Source: Actinia tenebrosa
Taxonomy: Eukaryota > Cnidaria > Anthozoa > Actiniaria > Actiniidae
Length of the DNA: 64,000 nucleotides
Reading direction: 5' to 3'
NCBI RefSeq assembly: GCF_009602425.1
Contig: NW_022258626.1
Span: forward strand, 8,440-72,439
The position numbers and the translations under genes were made by a program. Below, one piece after another: positions 23,849 through 36,907 of the stretch. The notes below the pieces were generated by a model that did no database searches, was not told the DNA's origin, and saw only the letters and a program-made list of their open reading frames with translations. Positions within the stretch are counted from its first letter, which is position 1, and every line of letters starts with the position of its first letter.

Positions 23849-24320
23849 AAACAAAAAAAACAAAAAAACATTTATTCTCATAGAAACAGGTTTTCATAGG
23901 AACTTCTAAATTACAGCTTTTATTTTGGGGTATTGCGCGCCAATCTTGGTTTGAGTTTTTGCTCTGTACACTTAATGTTTTTCCTTCTAAATTTTGCATT
24001 ATGCGTGAAGTCGGATCTTACGTTCAGAAGTATTAAATCTGGATATTCAGCAGTCGTATATGTTATTATTAATTTGCTCATGTAAGTAGTTAACGCAGAG
24101 CTGATTCCTGGAGAGTTTGAGGCATTTCATCTTCAGTAACACATTTCATTGCCTGGGTGACTTATTTTGCTTCTTAATTGCACTTCAATCCATGTTAATT
24201 AAGCGCTATATCGGTTACCAGATTACCTGGTTTTAACCAGTTTTGTTTCTAAGACGTTTCTTTGCATTGCATATTTTTATAATGTGTCTACTTTTTCGGT
24301 ATTTCATTCTTCTTCTTTGT

Positions 24321-24702
24321 TCGATTCCCGGGGGGGTACTCCGCTAGGATTTGGGTAGGGGTGTTCCGCTGGGATTCTGAAAGGGGTCACCCTGTTTATG
24401 ACAAAAAAACTCAAATTCGTAGACCCTGTTTATGACAAAAGGTATAATTTATTGCACTGAGTTCCTGTTTCAATTATCATGCCAGCTCACGTATCGCTTT
24501 TTGAANACCATAGTAACCAGTTTCGGTCAATTCGAAAGTAGAAACCCTGAATATGACAGGAAACTCAGGAAAAAATTTGGAACTTGAGTGAAATTGCATA
24601 CCCTGTTTATGACAAGAAGCTCGAAAAACCATACCCTGTTCAGCGGATCATCCCCGTATAGTCCATATATGGGAGTACCCCCCCCCCCCCACCGGGATTC
24701 GA
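24321..24702. mobile_element. Inverted-repeat element with G/C-run ends
   Basis: It begins TCGATTCCCGGGGGGGTACT and ends with the inverted form (GGGAGTACC, a C run, ACCGGGATTCGA). Inside, CCCTGTTTATGACA recurs at about 24390, 24424 and 24601. There is no coding content. The homopolymer ends resemble the block at 103-154, so the left edge of the window may hold a fragment of the same family. Confidence 0.65.
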
Positions 24703-26642
24703 TTATATTTCTCACCGGTAGTACGCTCGCCGTACGCACAAACAACAACAGCGCACAAGAGTACCAATATAGTCCTTGGGGTTTTTATGTAAACCGTTAT
24801 CATTAGATCAATATTGTTTTCGCTCCTTTTGGCTCCGGAGGGAATATGTAGAAAAGCCCCCAAACAACTATGGAAACAGAAAAATTAAAATACACTAAGA
24901 ATCTGATGTGATTCGGCTCAAAGTCGTCACTGTTTATTTTTGTTAAATATAAATCTAGAAAAATATGGAGGAACGAAGATATTGGTCGACCGCTTAGTGC
25001 TTTAAACTGGAGCCATTTCTGCGGTGATAACGTCCTATAGCCTCTCTGCTTGATTCTGATTCAGGCAAGGATTCAGGAAATTAAGGTTTAGTTGGTTACC
25101 TATGGAGTCACGTTCTTCCTACGGCCTGGGGCACCCGCTTGATATAAAAACTAAGAATGCGCAGAATCCAAAAGGATTACAGATCTGTAATCAGGTTTAC
25201 TCAAGCGGCCATAATAAAACAAATTGTTAATTCAAATTGCTAGTGATATTGAAATCATCAAAACTATAAGTTATTTAAAAACCAAAAAAAAATAGTGAGT
25301 ACGTATAATCTAGGTTGGACTTCGTTGGTAAAGATAACGTCAAAAGACACAATGGTGTTATTAACTACAACGACCAGAATCCTTTGCACACTTTCTTTTG
25401 TTCAGTTAATTAGCACTAATTGTCTTACTATTCTCATGAGGGAATACAAATTTAAATAAGAAAGGAAATTCGCGAAGCATCTTAATTGGTAGTGGTAGCA
25501 AATGACGCCATCATGCAAACGTCCTGATAACAATTAGTAATTGCACAGGTCACGTGACCACGTGTTAAGATTGTGAGATTTTGTTCCGAGAATCTTCGAA
25601 CTGTCAAGCTTTGATGTGCCATGTCGTAGTTCTTTATAAATATATTTTTTTAATTCTAAACAACAATAACAGCAACAACGACTCGTACGGACGAAGACGA
25701 CAACAAGAGATTTTGCATTCACACGTGACAACGGAAGATAACGTCACCTCTCTTTCTCTCTCAAAGGGTCTTTTATGAGTCAAGTCCTTATAAAACCACA
25801 AACTTTGTGCGAACTGCGTCTTCCACTAATGGAACGGCCATGCAAGAGACAAAAAACAAAAACGTCTTTTGAAATCCATTCCCGTACATCCGGACCAATA
25901 ATCCCTTTGGGCACGAGATAACAAGATTTAGTAATCACTACACAAACCACAAGTTTTTTTGTTTGTCAAACTGGTGGATTTATTTACACTTCGTTAACGT
26001 AACATAAACTAGAGCACTGAAAGTATTTATATAATTTTTAAAGGTGAAAAAATGCTATAAAATCCATTAACGTACCTACCTACCCGTCCCTGGAAGCTAA
26101 ACTACGGGTTCAAGGGGGCTGGGGAGGTGGTTCTGTCGCAGAATTTCAACTGAATGGTTTGAAGAAGAGAGAATGTTTTCTTCAAGTTCAGAAATGACTT
26201 TCAAATTGATCGCATTAGTGACCGAGTTGGATGATTTCCATAGGATTTTTATTCATGTATTTGATTCTTGTTGCTCAACGATGCGTTAAGAGACAAGCCA
26301 GTGATAACTAGTCTCTGTTTAGCGAGTAAAAGACCTAAACAGAGCAGTTGATCACCCTAGGGACATACCTAACAATTAATCAACAATTATGATTTGGAAG
26401 CCCACAAAATACTCTTGTTTTTCAATGTGCTGGTTAAGTTTGACTGCTTGGGTGGTTTCGCGGCGATGTGAGCCTAAAAACTCGAACCAAGTCAACGGAA
26501 AACTTTGATTTTGAAGAAGACACTTACATGTGATAGCTAAACTTCTAACCTATGTGTCAATCTTGGAGAATTTTGAGAGTCATTTAGAACTTATAAACAA
26601 ATTGAAATCACTAAATTTGGCCAAGGAACAAGAGAGAAGATA

Positions 26643-29600
26643 ATGGAGTTGGAAGAAACAAGACAACAGCTGATGCTCGTCGACAATACAGCCGATGTTT
26701 CGAGTTCTTCGAGAAACTCTACCCAAAGTGAAGGCTTCACTTCGAAAAACTTTTCATTTCTGGAGTCGTTAAGATCGATCCGAGGTCAGAAAGGTGATGA
26801 CAGCGACCCTGATTTGGAATTTCTCGAACCATCCGACAGAAACAAAAGGTATTATAATTACTGTCCCTACGCCAATTCAACGCAGTTGGATTCCCGAGCT
26901 GAACTTGGTTCTGGTTGCAGTGAGATTGTTTACAGCTTCAACACGACTCCACTGCCAATTTTATCGTCCAGAGAGTTTTCAAACGCCTTAGAACAAGCAT
27001 GTCAAGAAGACTTTCTAAACTACATTCCTGAGATCACTGAGAGTCCTTCGAAGAAACGTCTTTTATTGAATAATAATAATAATAAAACTCACTTGAAATC
27101 TTCAGAGTCGTCAACAGAGAATGACAATCATTCTTGTCATTCTCAGACGAGACGAAAAATCGTCAATGGTTTGGAACAGTACCCTCAGAAACCAATACCT
27201 TATAGCTTTACGAATAGTGAGAGAGATAGTGGTGGTATTCGGTCTCAAAACGCACCAAAGTTGTACCAAAATTTTGAAGGTGTTAGATTCAATGGCCCTG
27301 ACAGATTTTCCAAACACTGCCCAGGTGGTATAAAATATAATTATTCAAGTGTAAACTCGGAAAAGAATCTCAAAGGAGAGTTTGGTTTGAGTAATGGGGA
27401 TTCTAAGACCTGCGGTAACCAGTATCCATACAGACATGAAGTGGAATTAACTGTGAAGCCAGAAAATGTCTGGCCTAGGAAAGACTCTGATGTTGTGTCT
27501 ACTGTAAAAGTAAGGGTTGATATTATGCAGACTTGTAATGCTGGTGTTACAACAGATATGCCTGTACCACCAGAAGTAACTCAGTGCTTTATCGAGACGT
27601 CGAGTACTCACCGAATGACCAGGAATGACAGCCAAGATACTTTCACTCGGAATGTCCTAAAGGGATATAACCAGGGTAAAAATGAGTTAACAACTTGTAA
27701 GAAACNGTTTGAAGATTCAACAATATCATGCAAAGTTGAAGCTGAATTTCCTGGCCCACATCANCATGACCAGGCAGAGAACAAACAAGTAAGCAAAATG
27801 TATGACAATTCTTCGCCACCGAAATCTCATGTTTCTTATGTCGATCTTAAGTCTGGTTCATCAGAGCAGACTAATGCTTTGGGCAATCCAACTGAAGGCT
27901 TAAAATGTTCAACTCTGAATCATGGATCTTTAATTCCTTTGTCACATTTGGGTGTTGTGGATCAAACAACATTTTCTAACACTGAACAGACAGATTTTGG
28001 CTCAAAATTATNGAATAAGGATGATTTTGCTCCTGGTATTACCAACGAGCTTAAAAGTAATCCTCAAAACTGCATTGTCAAGCAGGAAGCTGCAGTAAAA
28101 AAGGCAAAAACTCTGAACAATAAGACAAACACTAAGGAGAAATATGGAAAGGAAAGTACAAGGAAGGGTACTGCTGCAAGTAAGCTTGTTCCTATCCTTC
28201 CAAGACAAAATCCAGAAAATATATTTTTCAATGGACAGTTGATGTCATTCCAGAACAGTTTTGCAGCCAGTAATGGAAATAAACCAGTGATGAATCAGAA
28301 GGATGTTTTTCGCAAGAGGAAGAGTGTTCCTAACAAGAACGTTTCTGGCAATGAAGCAGCTCTTGTTCATTCTAAAAAACCCTGTCCCTTGCAGTCAATC
28401 CCAACAACATATCCTATACAGTACCCTATCGATGCTACCAACCAATCCCAGCCCTACGTGAGTACAATGCAGCATCAACCAGATATGTTACCATTACATA
28501 TTGTACAGCAAGGTAATGCAGTACAAAGGGTGATGTCACCTCAGATGCCTACATCGCCAATACAGAATCTATCGGATCTGGTCTCCAAGCTTATCCCAGA
28601 TGTGAATAATATTTCTGAACAGCAGAATAATAAACAACTAATGGGCTTTGTTGGTAAGTGACAACATAAAATTCCTTTTTCATTGTTAGGGAAACAAAAA
28701 AAAAATTTAGTACAAATTCCATACTAAACATANTGTCACTTTTCTGGGGGTAATGTCCAATCTTTTCTAGGCCTGGGTCCGTTTGTACAAAGCCTGGATA
28801 GTGCTATTGGGCAGATAAATCCTTATCCAGTTGATAAGTCGATGCTAGCGCTGTTTTCCAATAAATTTATCCACTTTTCTCATTTAATGGTTACCAAGGT
28901 TTTCACTGACTTCATACTAATTTCTACCAGTTAATTGATAAGTTAGGTTAATTGATAAGTTAGCTGCTCATAGATACCATTAGATACCATTCTGTGGGAT
29001 TCATATCATTGGTTATAAGCATCAGGTGTTTTTTTGTGCTTGGTAAATTATTAGAGATATAAAAAAATTTTTTCTCAAGCTAATATCATCTCTTCCCATG
29101 AAAAAAAAAAAATGTCTGAAGCTCAGATTATTTTCTAAGAAAAAGTAGCTTGAAGTCTAAACATAATATTTATTTACAAGTAATTGGCAATGATTGTTGC
29201 AGTTGCACATTCTGTATGTGTGATCATTGACTTTGGCAAATGCTTTGCTTTTAAACAAGACTAAGCCTGTACAAGTTTTAGTTAAGGATTATAAGGGATT
29301 ACAGTCTGGCCCACTTTCACTTTTACTTACAGACAACCAATACATTCAATATTCTAATGCATACATAACTCACATATTAATTTTCACGGAGGGAGTTATA
29401 GAGCTATACGACCTCCATAGCAAAAAAAAGTTTTGTCCTNTAATTTGACTCTCCCTGAGGTTTCATAGAAAGGGTCAATAATATTATACAATATATGTAA
29501 TTTATGTATAATTTTAGAAAGCATTTGTATAGAAAATTGCATGATCTTGAGTATAATTTGGAAATTAATAGACACGAGTAATGTTTTGAAAGTTCTTGTA

Positions 29601-32349
29601 ATTTCACGAGCCTTTAGGCGTAGTACAATTAAAGAACTTTCAAAACATTACGAGTGTCTATTAATTCCAAATTGTACGAGAAGATTGTGTGATTTTTTGT
29701 TTATAGTTCACTCAACAAAATTTCAGTAAAAAATGCGAAGCGATGCCGTTCATCTTTGTCTATTTGGCGGCCGATTTTCAGTCCATCGCGCAACTGAAAT
29801 GCATAAAAAAGATTAGTTCTTATTAGTTTTTACAGCTTTTTTTTCCAAAGCGACTTAATTCGGTACTCCTACAGAGTACAATTAACGCTATAATTGTACT
29901 CTTCTCGACCAATCAGAGTCGAGTAATTTTGTTGAGTGTACTATAAGAGACATAATGCACATGCTGATTGGTTGGCTGGCTGCTATGTTAATATCCAAGG
30001 AAAGAGATAGACTCGTGGAAAATATTGTTCAAAAATATCTCCTAAAAACAATATAAAACGACTGCTTATGACTCAGTATTGTGACATAAACACTCTGGGA
30101 GGTGTAGAGCACTCAAGAAGGAGAACACTTGGCTATGCCTTGCGTTCCTAAACTTGCATCTCTCATGCTCTACAGCTCCCAGCGTGTTTATATCACAGTA
30201 CAGAGACATGCATTCCCATTCTATTATCACATATTATTGATTATTAATTTTTTCTATACAATCATTTCAAACCAGGTCCATGCGCAACTGTAGGCATTCC
30301 ATTCAACAAAGACATGTTACGGCGCAAGAGCCAGTGTGCATGTCCAAACTGTGTTGCAGGTGTTAATAGTAATCCCAGTCCAATGCAGCCAAAATACCAT
30401 AATTGTCACTATATTGGTTGTGGAAAGGTGAGTAGTAGGTGCTAACTATGTTCACACCTCATTCAAATATAAACTAAGCTTTGAATTATTTAAAATATGC
30501 TGGAAGACAACAATACATCAAATAATTCTAGTTCTACCTACATAATTTTCCTCCTTATTTTTATTATTAATTTACCTTGGATTTTTTCCTAGTTTTTGTT
30601 TTTGTTTTCCTGCTGNATTTCTGATATAATTATGAATCTCTTTATTGTTTTAATGAAATCGTCTTGAATGTTTCCATGAGAAGACAGAGAGGAGATAATC
30701 CCAGATTCAATATCTAGTGTTAAAATGAATTTAAATATTACTTTCCAATATTCAAATTTAAAATATTTTACACCCGTATGTACATAGAAGAAAAAAAAGT
30801 CTAATTGATGTTTACAAAAATCATTTTATTTTTCTGTATGTGATCATGCCATGTTTGATTGGCTCATATAAATATGTATATAGTCCTTGTCTTAATAAGA
30901 GGGTAGCACTTTACGACCAGTGCCTAACAAAACCTGTGGCCCTCAGAGGGGAAAACCTGGAGCAACACGAGTATATAAATAGTTAAATTTACCACAAATA
31001 ACTAAAGTGATAAAACATTTTGTCTTAGAAGATCATTTTATAGTGACATCGTCTACACCATGATTAGACCAAATATTNTAGTTAATCTTCTCACTAGTGG
31101 AGACAAATTGACCCCCTCCCCCATGGGGTAGGGCTTAGCACCTGACCCACAGAGAACAAGTGAAGGACAAAAATGAATGTTTTTTTGGCAAAATGCGATA
31201 ACTCACATGGAGTTATTTTTACCCATACACCCTGTTTATCTAACTCAGAAGAGGCCTTTTTTTCTGGTGGTAAAATTGTGATGTTTTTTTTAGGTGTATG
31301 GCAAGACCTCTCACCTAAAGGCTCATTTAAGATGGCACAGAGGGGAACGACCCTTTGTCTGTAGTTGGGTAAGTCTTTACATCCATCAAATTTACACCGA
31401 AACAAATTTGTAGATTTTTTACTTAATTAATATTTTCGAAACTAAAAGTCAAATTTCAGAAAATGAATATACTGTGGGTTTTTATGTGTAATAAATAACA
31501 TATTTATGCATAGAAATAGTAATCGTGAACACCTAGTATTGAGGGGGAGGGGAGGGGGTTTTCACTGGTCAGTATGGGGTCACTATTTTGGACTACTATT
31601 TTAACCTTACCCTGAGCGATATGAAGTGCAGAATCAAGAGAAAATTAACTAAGAGAAAGAATCCCCACGCCCCATCATTAACACTCTTCCATGTGTTATG
31701 TGTTATTTTTAGAATCATTGATGCTATTTTTAGAGTCATCGATGCTATTTTTAAGATCATTCAAATAATCGTTTGTTTTACTGCACGCATAATACTGCGC
31801 ATTCTCAAAAAAACATGGTAAATGTGATTCTAAAANTAGCATCTAACGGTGCCTGAGATTCTTTCTCTTTATTCATTTTCTCTATTAGAATTCTTTTATA
31901 CAATTTTCTATTATGAGGTTAGTGTGAGTGAGCGCAGGCTCATTAAGTTTCACCCTCCCCTTTCTCCTCCCTTCTCCCCTCCCCAAAGCGCCGTTAACCA
32001 AGCTACACGCATCCTTCCTCTTGCTTAAAAAACGTCAATGTAGCGGGCTATTTATTGTTTTCTAATACGTTTGCCACAGAGCGTCGATGGNATGCATTGC
32101 GGAAAAAGCTTCACTCGTTCGGACGAACTACAAAGACACCTACGAACTCATACGAAAGAGAAAGCTCATCGGTGNAATATCTGTAACAAGGCTTTTGGGC
32201 GCAGCGACCATCTGACCAAACACTTGAGAATACACAAAGCAAAAGACGNAGACAGCAGCGGGGAGAAGAACGAATCGCAACCTGGCAATAATAAAGATAC
32301 GACGACGCACGATCATTCTACGACAAGAGGCCCTGAGAATGAGTCGTGA
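26643..32349 (+). CDS. Sp-family zinc-finger transcription factor
   Basis: Exons 26643-28653, 30276-30427, 31294-31368 and 32080-32349 (TGA) join in phase to about 835 residues. The large first exon encodes a Ser/Asn/Gln-rich, probably disordered activation region. A Buttonhead box [11 protein letters not shown] lies at about 686-696. Finger 1 ([18 protein letters not shown], with histidines in AHLRWH) spans exons 2-3. Finger 2 has [16 protein letters not shown], and finger 3 ends [14 protein letters not shown]. The RSDEL/RSDHL recognition helices predict binding to GC/GT boxes. The box plus three C-terminal fingers defines Sp rather than KLF. The subgroup (Sp1-4, 5 or 6-9) is not decided. 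In finger 2 the only AG acceptor inserts SVDG between Trp746 and MHC; see findings. Several codons contain N. Confidence 0.9.
28771..28876 (+). repeat. Fragment related to the MITE at 44653
   Basis: It shares GTACAAAG, GATAAGTC, ATGCT and CCAATAAATTTAT in the same order with the 129-bp element at 44653-44781. It lies just inside Sp intron 1. No matching right end was seen. Confidence 0.5.
29540..29693. repeat. Foldback repeat in Sp intron 1
   Basis: Left arm 29551-29597 and right arm 29632-29677 are near-perfect inverted copies, including GAGTAATGTTTTGAAAGTTC, separated by about 35 bases. It can form a long hairpin. Confidence 0.85.
29706..29941 (+). mobile_element. 236-bp MITE with TA target duplication
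   Basis: The ends GTTCACTCAACAAAATT and its inverted complement (one mismatch) are flanked by TA at 29704-29705 and 29942-29943. It is non-coding and sits next to the foldback at 29540-29693. Confidence 0.8.
31702..31765 (+). repeat. Short tandem repeat, about 25-bp unit
   Basis: Three imperfect units of ATTTTTAGAATCATTGATGCT type lie in Sp intron 3. A partial inverted copy near 31832 contains an N. Confidence 0.7.
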
Positions 32350-33369
32350 ATCGAAGCCGGAGATATTGAAGTAAAACTTTATTTACGACACTAGTGCAAA
32401 AAATAATGGTACGCTTAAAAAGAATTTCATTGGGATATAACAGTGCTGCGCCCCCTTAATTTTTGCAGCACCGACGTCATCGTCGACGTCATCCAACATC
32501 ATTCAAACTATTTTGTATATAGATAGATATATAACAAACATGTGTTTTACTAGCCACTGAAGCACATGCGACCGTAAGCTTAAGTATTGACGGTTTTCAC
32601 AGCCACCATGTTGGATGAATTTAACAAAAAATGTGCTATTAGTCTCTCTTGTTATATCATCCAACATGGCCGCCGTGTNTTTTGCTATTTCATTCTCTTG
32701 GGAAAGATTAAAAACCAGCAATTCCGCCCTTTTGGAGAAATTCTGATGCAAACGTAAACTGAAGGTACTTGTCACCGATGTGATGATAATGGCGATCTTT
32801 CAAGAGAGTTTTGAGAAATTTGAAATTCAGTCTGTAAAATATTTCGATGATTAAGAATTTAATACTACTTAACTCAGTGTAAGACCAATTAGTTCAGTTA
32901 ATCATAACGTCGACAATTTCCAAAATTGGAATCTCTGGTCCAATCAAAAGGATCCTTCAATCAAATCTGTATACTTTCTATTTTGACTGTATAAAAGCTA
33001 ACAATAGTATTTCTCCCANCCCTCCCCTATCAAAAATTGACCTCCCCACCCCTCCCTCCGAACACGACTCGAGACATCTGTCCTCATTGGCAACAGTTAC
33101 TCATTAATAGCTCTTGAAAAGAGTAAGATTTATTTTTTTATAGCAACTACAGATAATGTTGTAGGAACATGTTCTGCTGGACTTAGATATTGCTTTTTTT
33201 CGCTCTTGCGATGCAAGAAAAACACGTAGTTTTCTTGTACTTTTGCCAAGGCTCTTTCGCACGGGCGAATTTTGTTGTAAAAATGCTTAAACTGCGATGA
33301 AAGTTCCATCAAAAGTCTCCTGCACGAACGGGTCTTAAAAGCTCATTACCAATTCACCATTTGTAGCTA

Positions 33370-33534
33370 GGGCGTGATGTTTTCCCATTTCAGACCACGT
33401 GTCATTTTCTTGAAAAAAGATTGTTTGTTTGAGTTGTATTCGTATTCATATATCTTTTTATACGTAACCGTTAGACAAAAAAAAAGATGCTACAGGTAAT
33501 AACAGCTGGTCTAAAACGGGTAAACTTTACGCCC
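33370..33534. mobile_element. MITE of the CACGTG-end family, copy A
   Basis: The left end has GGGCGTGATGTTTTCCCATT and then TCAGACCACGTG. The right end is an imperfect inverted copy (CTGGTCTAAAACGGG, ACGCCC). Related copies lie at 46457 and 54279. Confidence 0.75.
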
Positions 33535-34868
33535 AAGGTAAAAACGATCATCCATGTGGCTTTCCTTCACAGCATACAGCATTCAGGGATCATTCGCTAC
33601 ACTGTATTTTGATATCTGTGTCTTTGATAATGTTCGATAATATTTAATAAAATATTTAAATAAATAATACATATTTATCATTTGTGCCGGTCAGAAAATG
33701 CTTATTTTTGGTAACATTATTTTGTGTAATCGTTTCATATTTTAAAAATGTAATCCAAATCTTGTAAATAAAATAATATACTAGCAATCAAAAAAATTGG
33801 AGCTGTTGCATTCTTATAGAGTATAGAATGAGATGGTTAGGATGTTCTTTTTTCACTTTTGATGACCAATTTATTAGCGTGAGCATCATTTTTTTCTCAT
33901 TGATATTAATTAATTGATAACAACATACATTTTTCCCCGACTACTGAATGGCTTCCAATCTTAATCATGCCCAATCAAAAGCTGAGGTTCAAGTGTCTCG
34001 ACCAATAAAATTGAGGAGTTACGTAATACCGTGACTACTAAATGGCTTCCACTCTTAACCAATCGAAAAGGGAGAAACAAGTGTCTTGACCAATGAAATT
34101 GAAGGTAACATACAACATCATGACTAGAACTGATAAATAGCTTGTATCCAGAACCAATCAGAGTCGCGCGTTTCTCAACCAAATCACTTAATTCAAGAAC
34201 ATTTGGTTGGAAGTCAGTCTACCGTTATTCCCCCAGTCATATGAATCTGTCTCCTTGAACCGTAACCTTAGTACGCAGACCTTCTTAGAGTCTGCGTGAC
34301 CGTTTTCGTAGGGCTGAAGGTTACTTGAACCGATATGGCATGAGCGTATCCAGGATTTGTAATTGGGGGGGGGGTGGGTGGGTGGTCCTTACATACCAAT
34401 TTGTCATTATGACGTCATATGAGAATCATGGTCGATAGAGGGGAAACGAAAAGACGGCTCCGAGAAGCGAGAAAACTGATTTTCTTAACTGCTTAAGTTA
34501 AGTCTAAACAAATCTTCACACACTGCATCAACTGCCGGTTAGATTGTTTTTGGCTTTGAAAGGGGGGTCACGGGCACCCTGTGACCCCCCTGGATGGGAA
34601 GGGGAAAGGGATAATATCAAAGCCAAGCCACACTCAGACATGTTTACCTTTAAGGTTTTTATTTCAAACCATGAAATTGAGATAAAAATTACACATTCTT
34701 CATGATTGCCTTCAAGCTCAAACATAAATAACACGATCAAGCCTGATCAGTTTGTAATCAAGCGGCAAATTTTATCTTNTAATAATTTTGTACAAATATC
34801 ATTAACAATATAACACTTGGAAACCGTTGAAGACACTCCAAGTCCAAATAAACCTCAAAAAAGACTGG

Positions 34869-34940
34869 TAACGAAACTACCCCGCAAAGAATTGTGGGAT
34901 GAGAACTCAGCTCCAGAATTCTTTGCAGGGCGACTTCGTT
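34869..34940. repeat. Small hairpin repeat
   Basis: AACGAAACTACCCCGCAAAG and the near inverted complement CTTTGCAGGGCGACTTCGTT are separated by about 35 bases. It may be a degraded MITE. Confidence 0.55.
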
Positions 34941-36168
34941 AAAATTCTTCCTCGAGGGAAAAAGCTACAGTAAAACTATTTTGGAAGTGGGGATTGTGTT
35001 CCTACCTAGGTGTACCCAAATATCTCTCAGTCTTACATTTAAAGGTAACAACATGAGGCATAGGGTACGAGAGAGATGAATATACGAAAAGTGACAGGTG
35101 CAGTGTTCTCTTCCAGTGACATGATTTAGAACACAGACAGAAGAACAAGATTAGGATAATTAGGATAAATTAAGTGTGTATTGCAGGTCGAGTATCGATA
35201 GTATACGCAGACTCAAATTCTGCGTTGCTCGGCAGCAGCAATAGATTGTTGCATGATGGAGTCATTCTACTACAACTACCAGAATGCTTCACGGCAAGTA
35301 AATTTTCTTTGCGTTTAAATTTGTANTCTTTTATGAGAATAGCAAGGGATTCTGGTAGTACACAAGTGGTTAAAGCAGAGCTGCAACGAGTCTGTGTATA
35401 TTGCTGATGCTTGTGTTGCAAGCGAAACTACTCTAGGCTTTTCAGTTCACGCCTGCAATTAATGACCAATAACAATTTTCACTGCACTAAAGCGTAGTCA
35501 GCTCATTCTACCAGTAACAATCCAGTTATATAAATTCAGAAAATGTTACATGATTTTTTAACGGCTTTCTGATATCTGTGTTCTTGATTTCTGGATTTTC
35601 GTATTATTTTTTATATAAAAACTTAGGAATTACATAGCGTTCAATTCCGATTTGCAACATGGCACGATTTGCAAGATTACTGGTTGGCCATAAAGTATTC
35701 AAGTTTATCTAGTTTGATGGGTTGATAGGAAAAANACAGCCAACGAGTACCAAAGAACACTAATTTTGTTTTAGTTTTTAGAGTTTTGCACCCATAGAAG
35801 TTAGCAATTTGCAACTAATTCAGATAGAGTGCTCGCACTAAACCCGTGAAACAAATACTAATTTTTAGTACTAAATAGTGATAATCAAACAATAGGAAAC
35901 AAAGGATTCTGTATGAATTACTACTAATTAGTACTAAATATTATTCACGGTTTTTGTGCGTGCACTCTATACTTATTATTGGCTCCCTTTAACAAAGCTA
36001 ACATTTCTTTTTCCTTCCTTCTTTTTCCTGAATAGCTGCAGTTTTCATTCAATATTTAGATGGATTAACTTCGAAAGAGTGTCCCAAGTAGGGACATAGG
36101 GTTAAAAAAATGTTATAAAATAACTGTTCCAAAACTCGCGTTCTGATTGGTTGGGAGCGCGTGTTTTA

Positions 36169-36457
36169 GTGCAGTTTTCGTATGACTGTGAAAAGTTCAC
36201 GGCACGAACACGGCCGTGACACAGCAAGGGATACGCCAGACAAATCACATTGCACGAGAATTTACTCTCCATCCAATCAAATACCCGGAACACGGCATAA
36301 ACACGGCGCGGACACGGTCACGCCAAGATCACGGCACTTTTAGACCAATCATATTGCGCGTGAAAAAAATCAGCCAATTATAATTCTAGAAAGCATCACG
36401 GTCACGGCACGTCACGCTTACGGCACTGAGCTTTTCACAGTCATACGAAAACTGCAC
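36169..36457 (+). mobile_element. 289-bp MITE with TA target duplication (copy 2)
   Basis: It has the same length, ends and internal order as the copy at 11763-12051, with TA at 36167-36168 and 36458-36459. The two differ by scattered substitutions, largely at CG versus TG/CA positions, as expected from decay of methylated CpG. Confidence 0.9.
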
Positions 36458-36663
36458 TATGAGAGCACACAGCACGCGCGCGCAATTTCAGTTTCGAGAA
36501 GGCACTCCGCTACGCGTCGTGCTTCTCCTAACAATTCTCTCGTGTTCTGCCAACCCCCGCGTGCTTTGTAACTGCACACAGCACGCGCGCTCGTTTTCTA
36601 TTTCTTCAGCATTATAGTTATATTGCACTACCAATAAATATGATTTTTTTCATTATTTCTGCA

Positions 36664-36907
36664 NNNNNNNNNNNNNNNNNNNNNNNNNNNNNNNNNNNNN
36701 NNNNNNNNNNNNNNNNNNNNNNNNNNNNNNNNNNNNNNNNNNNNNNNNNNNNNNNNNNNNNNNNNNNNNNNNNNNNNNNNNNNNNNNNNNNNNNNNNNNN
36801 NNNNNNNNNNNNNNNNNNNNNNNNNNNNNNNNNNNNNNNNNNNNNNNNNNNNNNNNNNNNNNNNNNNNNNNNNNNNNNNNNNNNNNNNNNNNNNNNNNNN
36901 NNNNNNN
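36664..36907. other. Assembly gap (244 N)
   Basis: An unbroken N run. Open frames drawn across it have no meaning. Confidence 0.99.

Larger units (their letters stand above)
21284..26642. other. Long intergenic upstream of both acidic protein and Sp factor
   Basis: This lies between two divergent genes, so both promoters are here. It contains an N run at 23799-23813 within poly-A/CAAA sequence and an inverted-repeat element at 24321-24702. CG-rich patches occur at about 21840, 22520 and 22840-22910. No open frame with family resemblance was seen. Confidence 0.45.
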
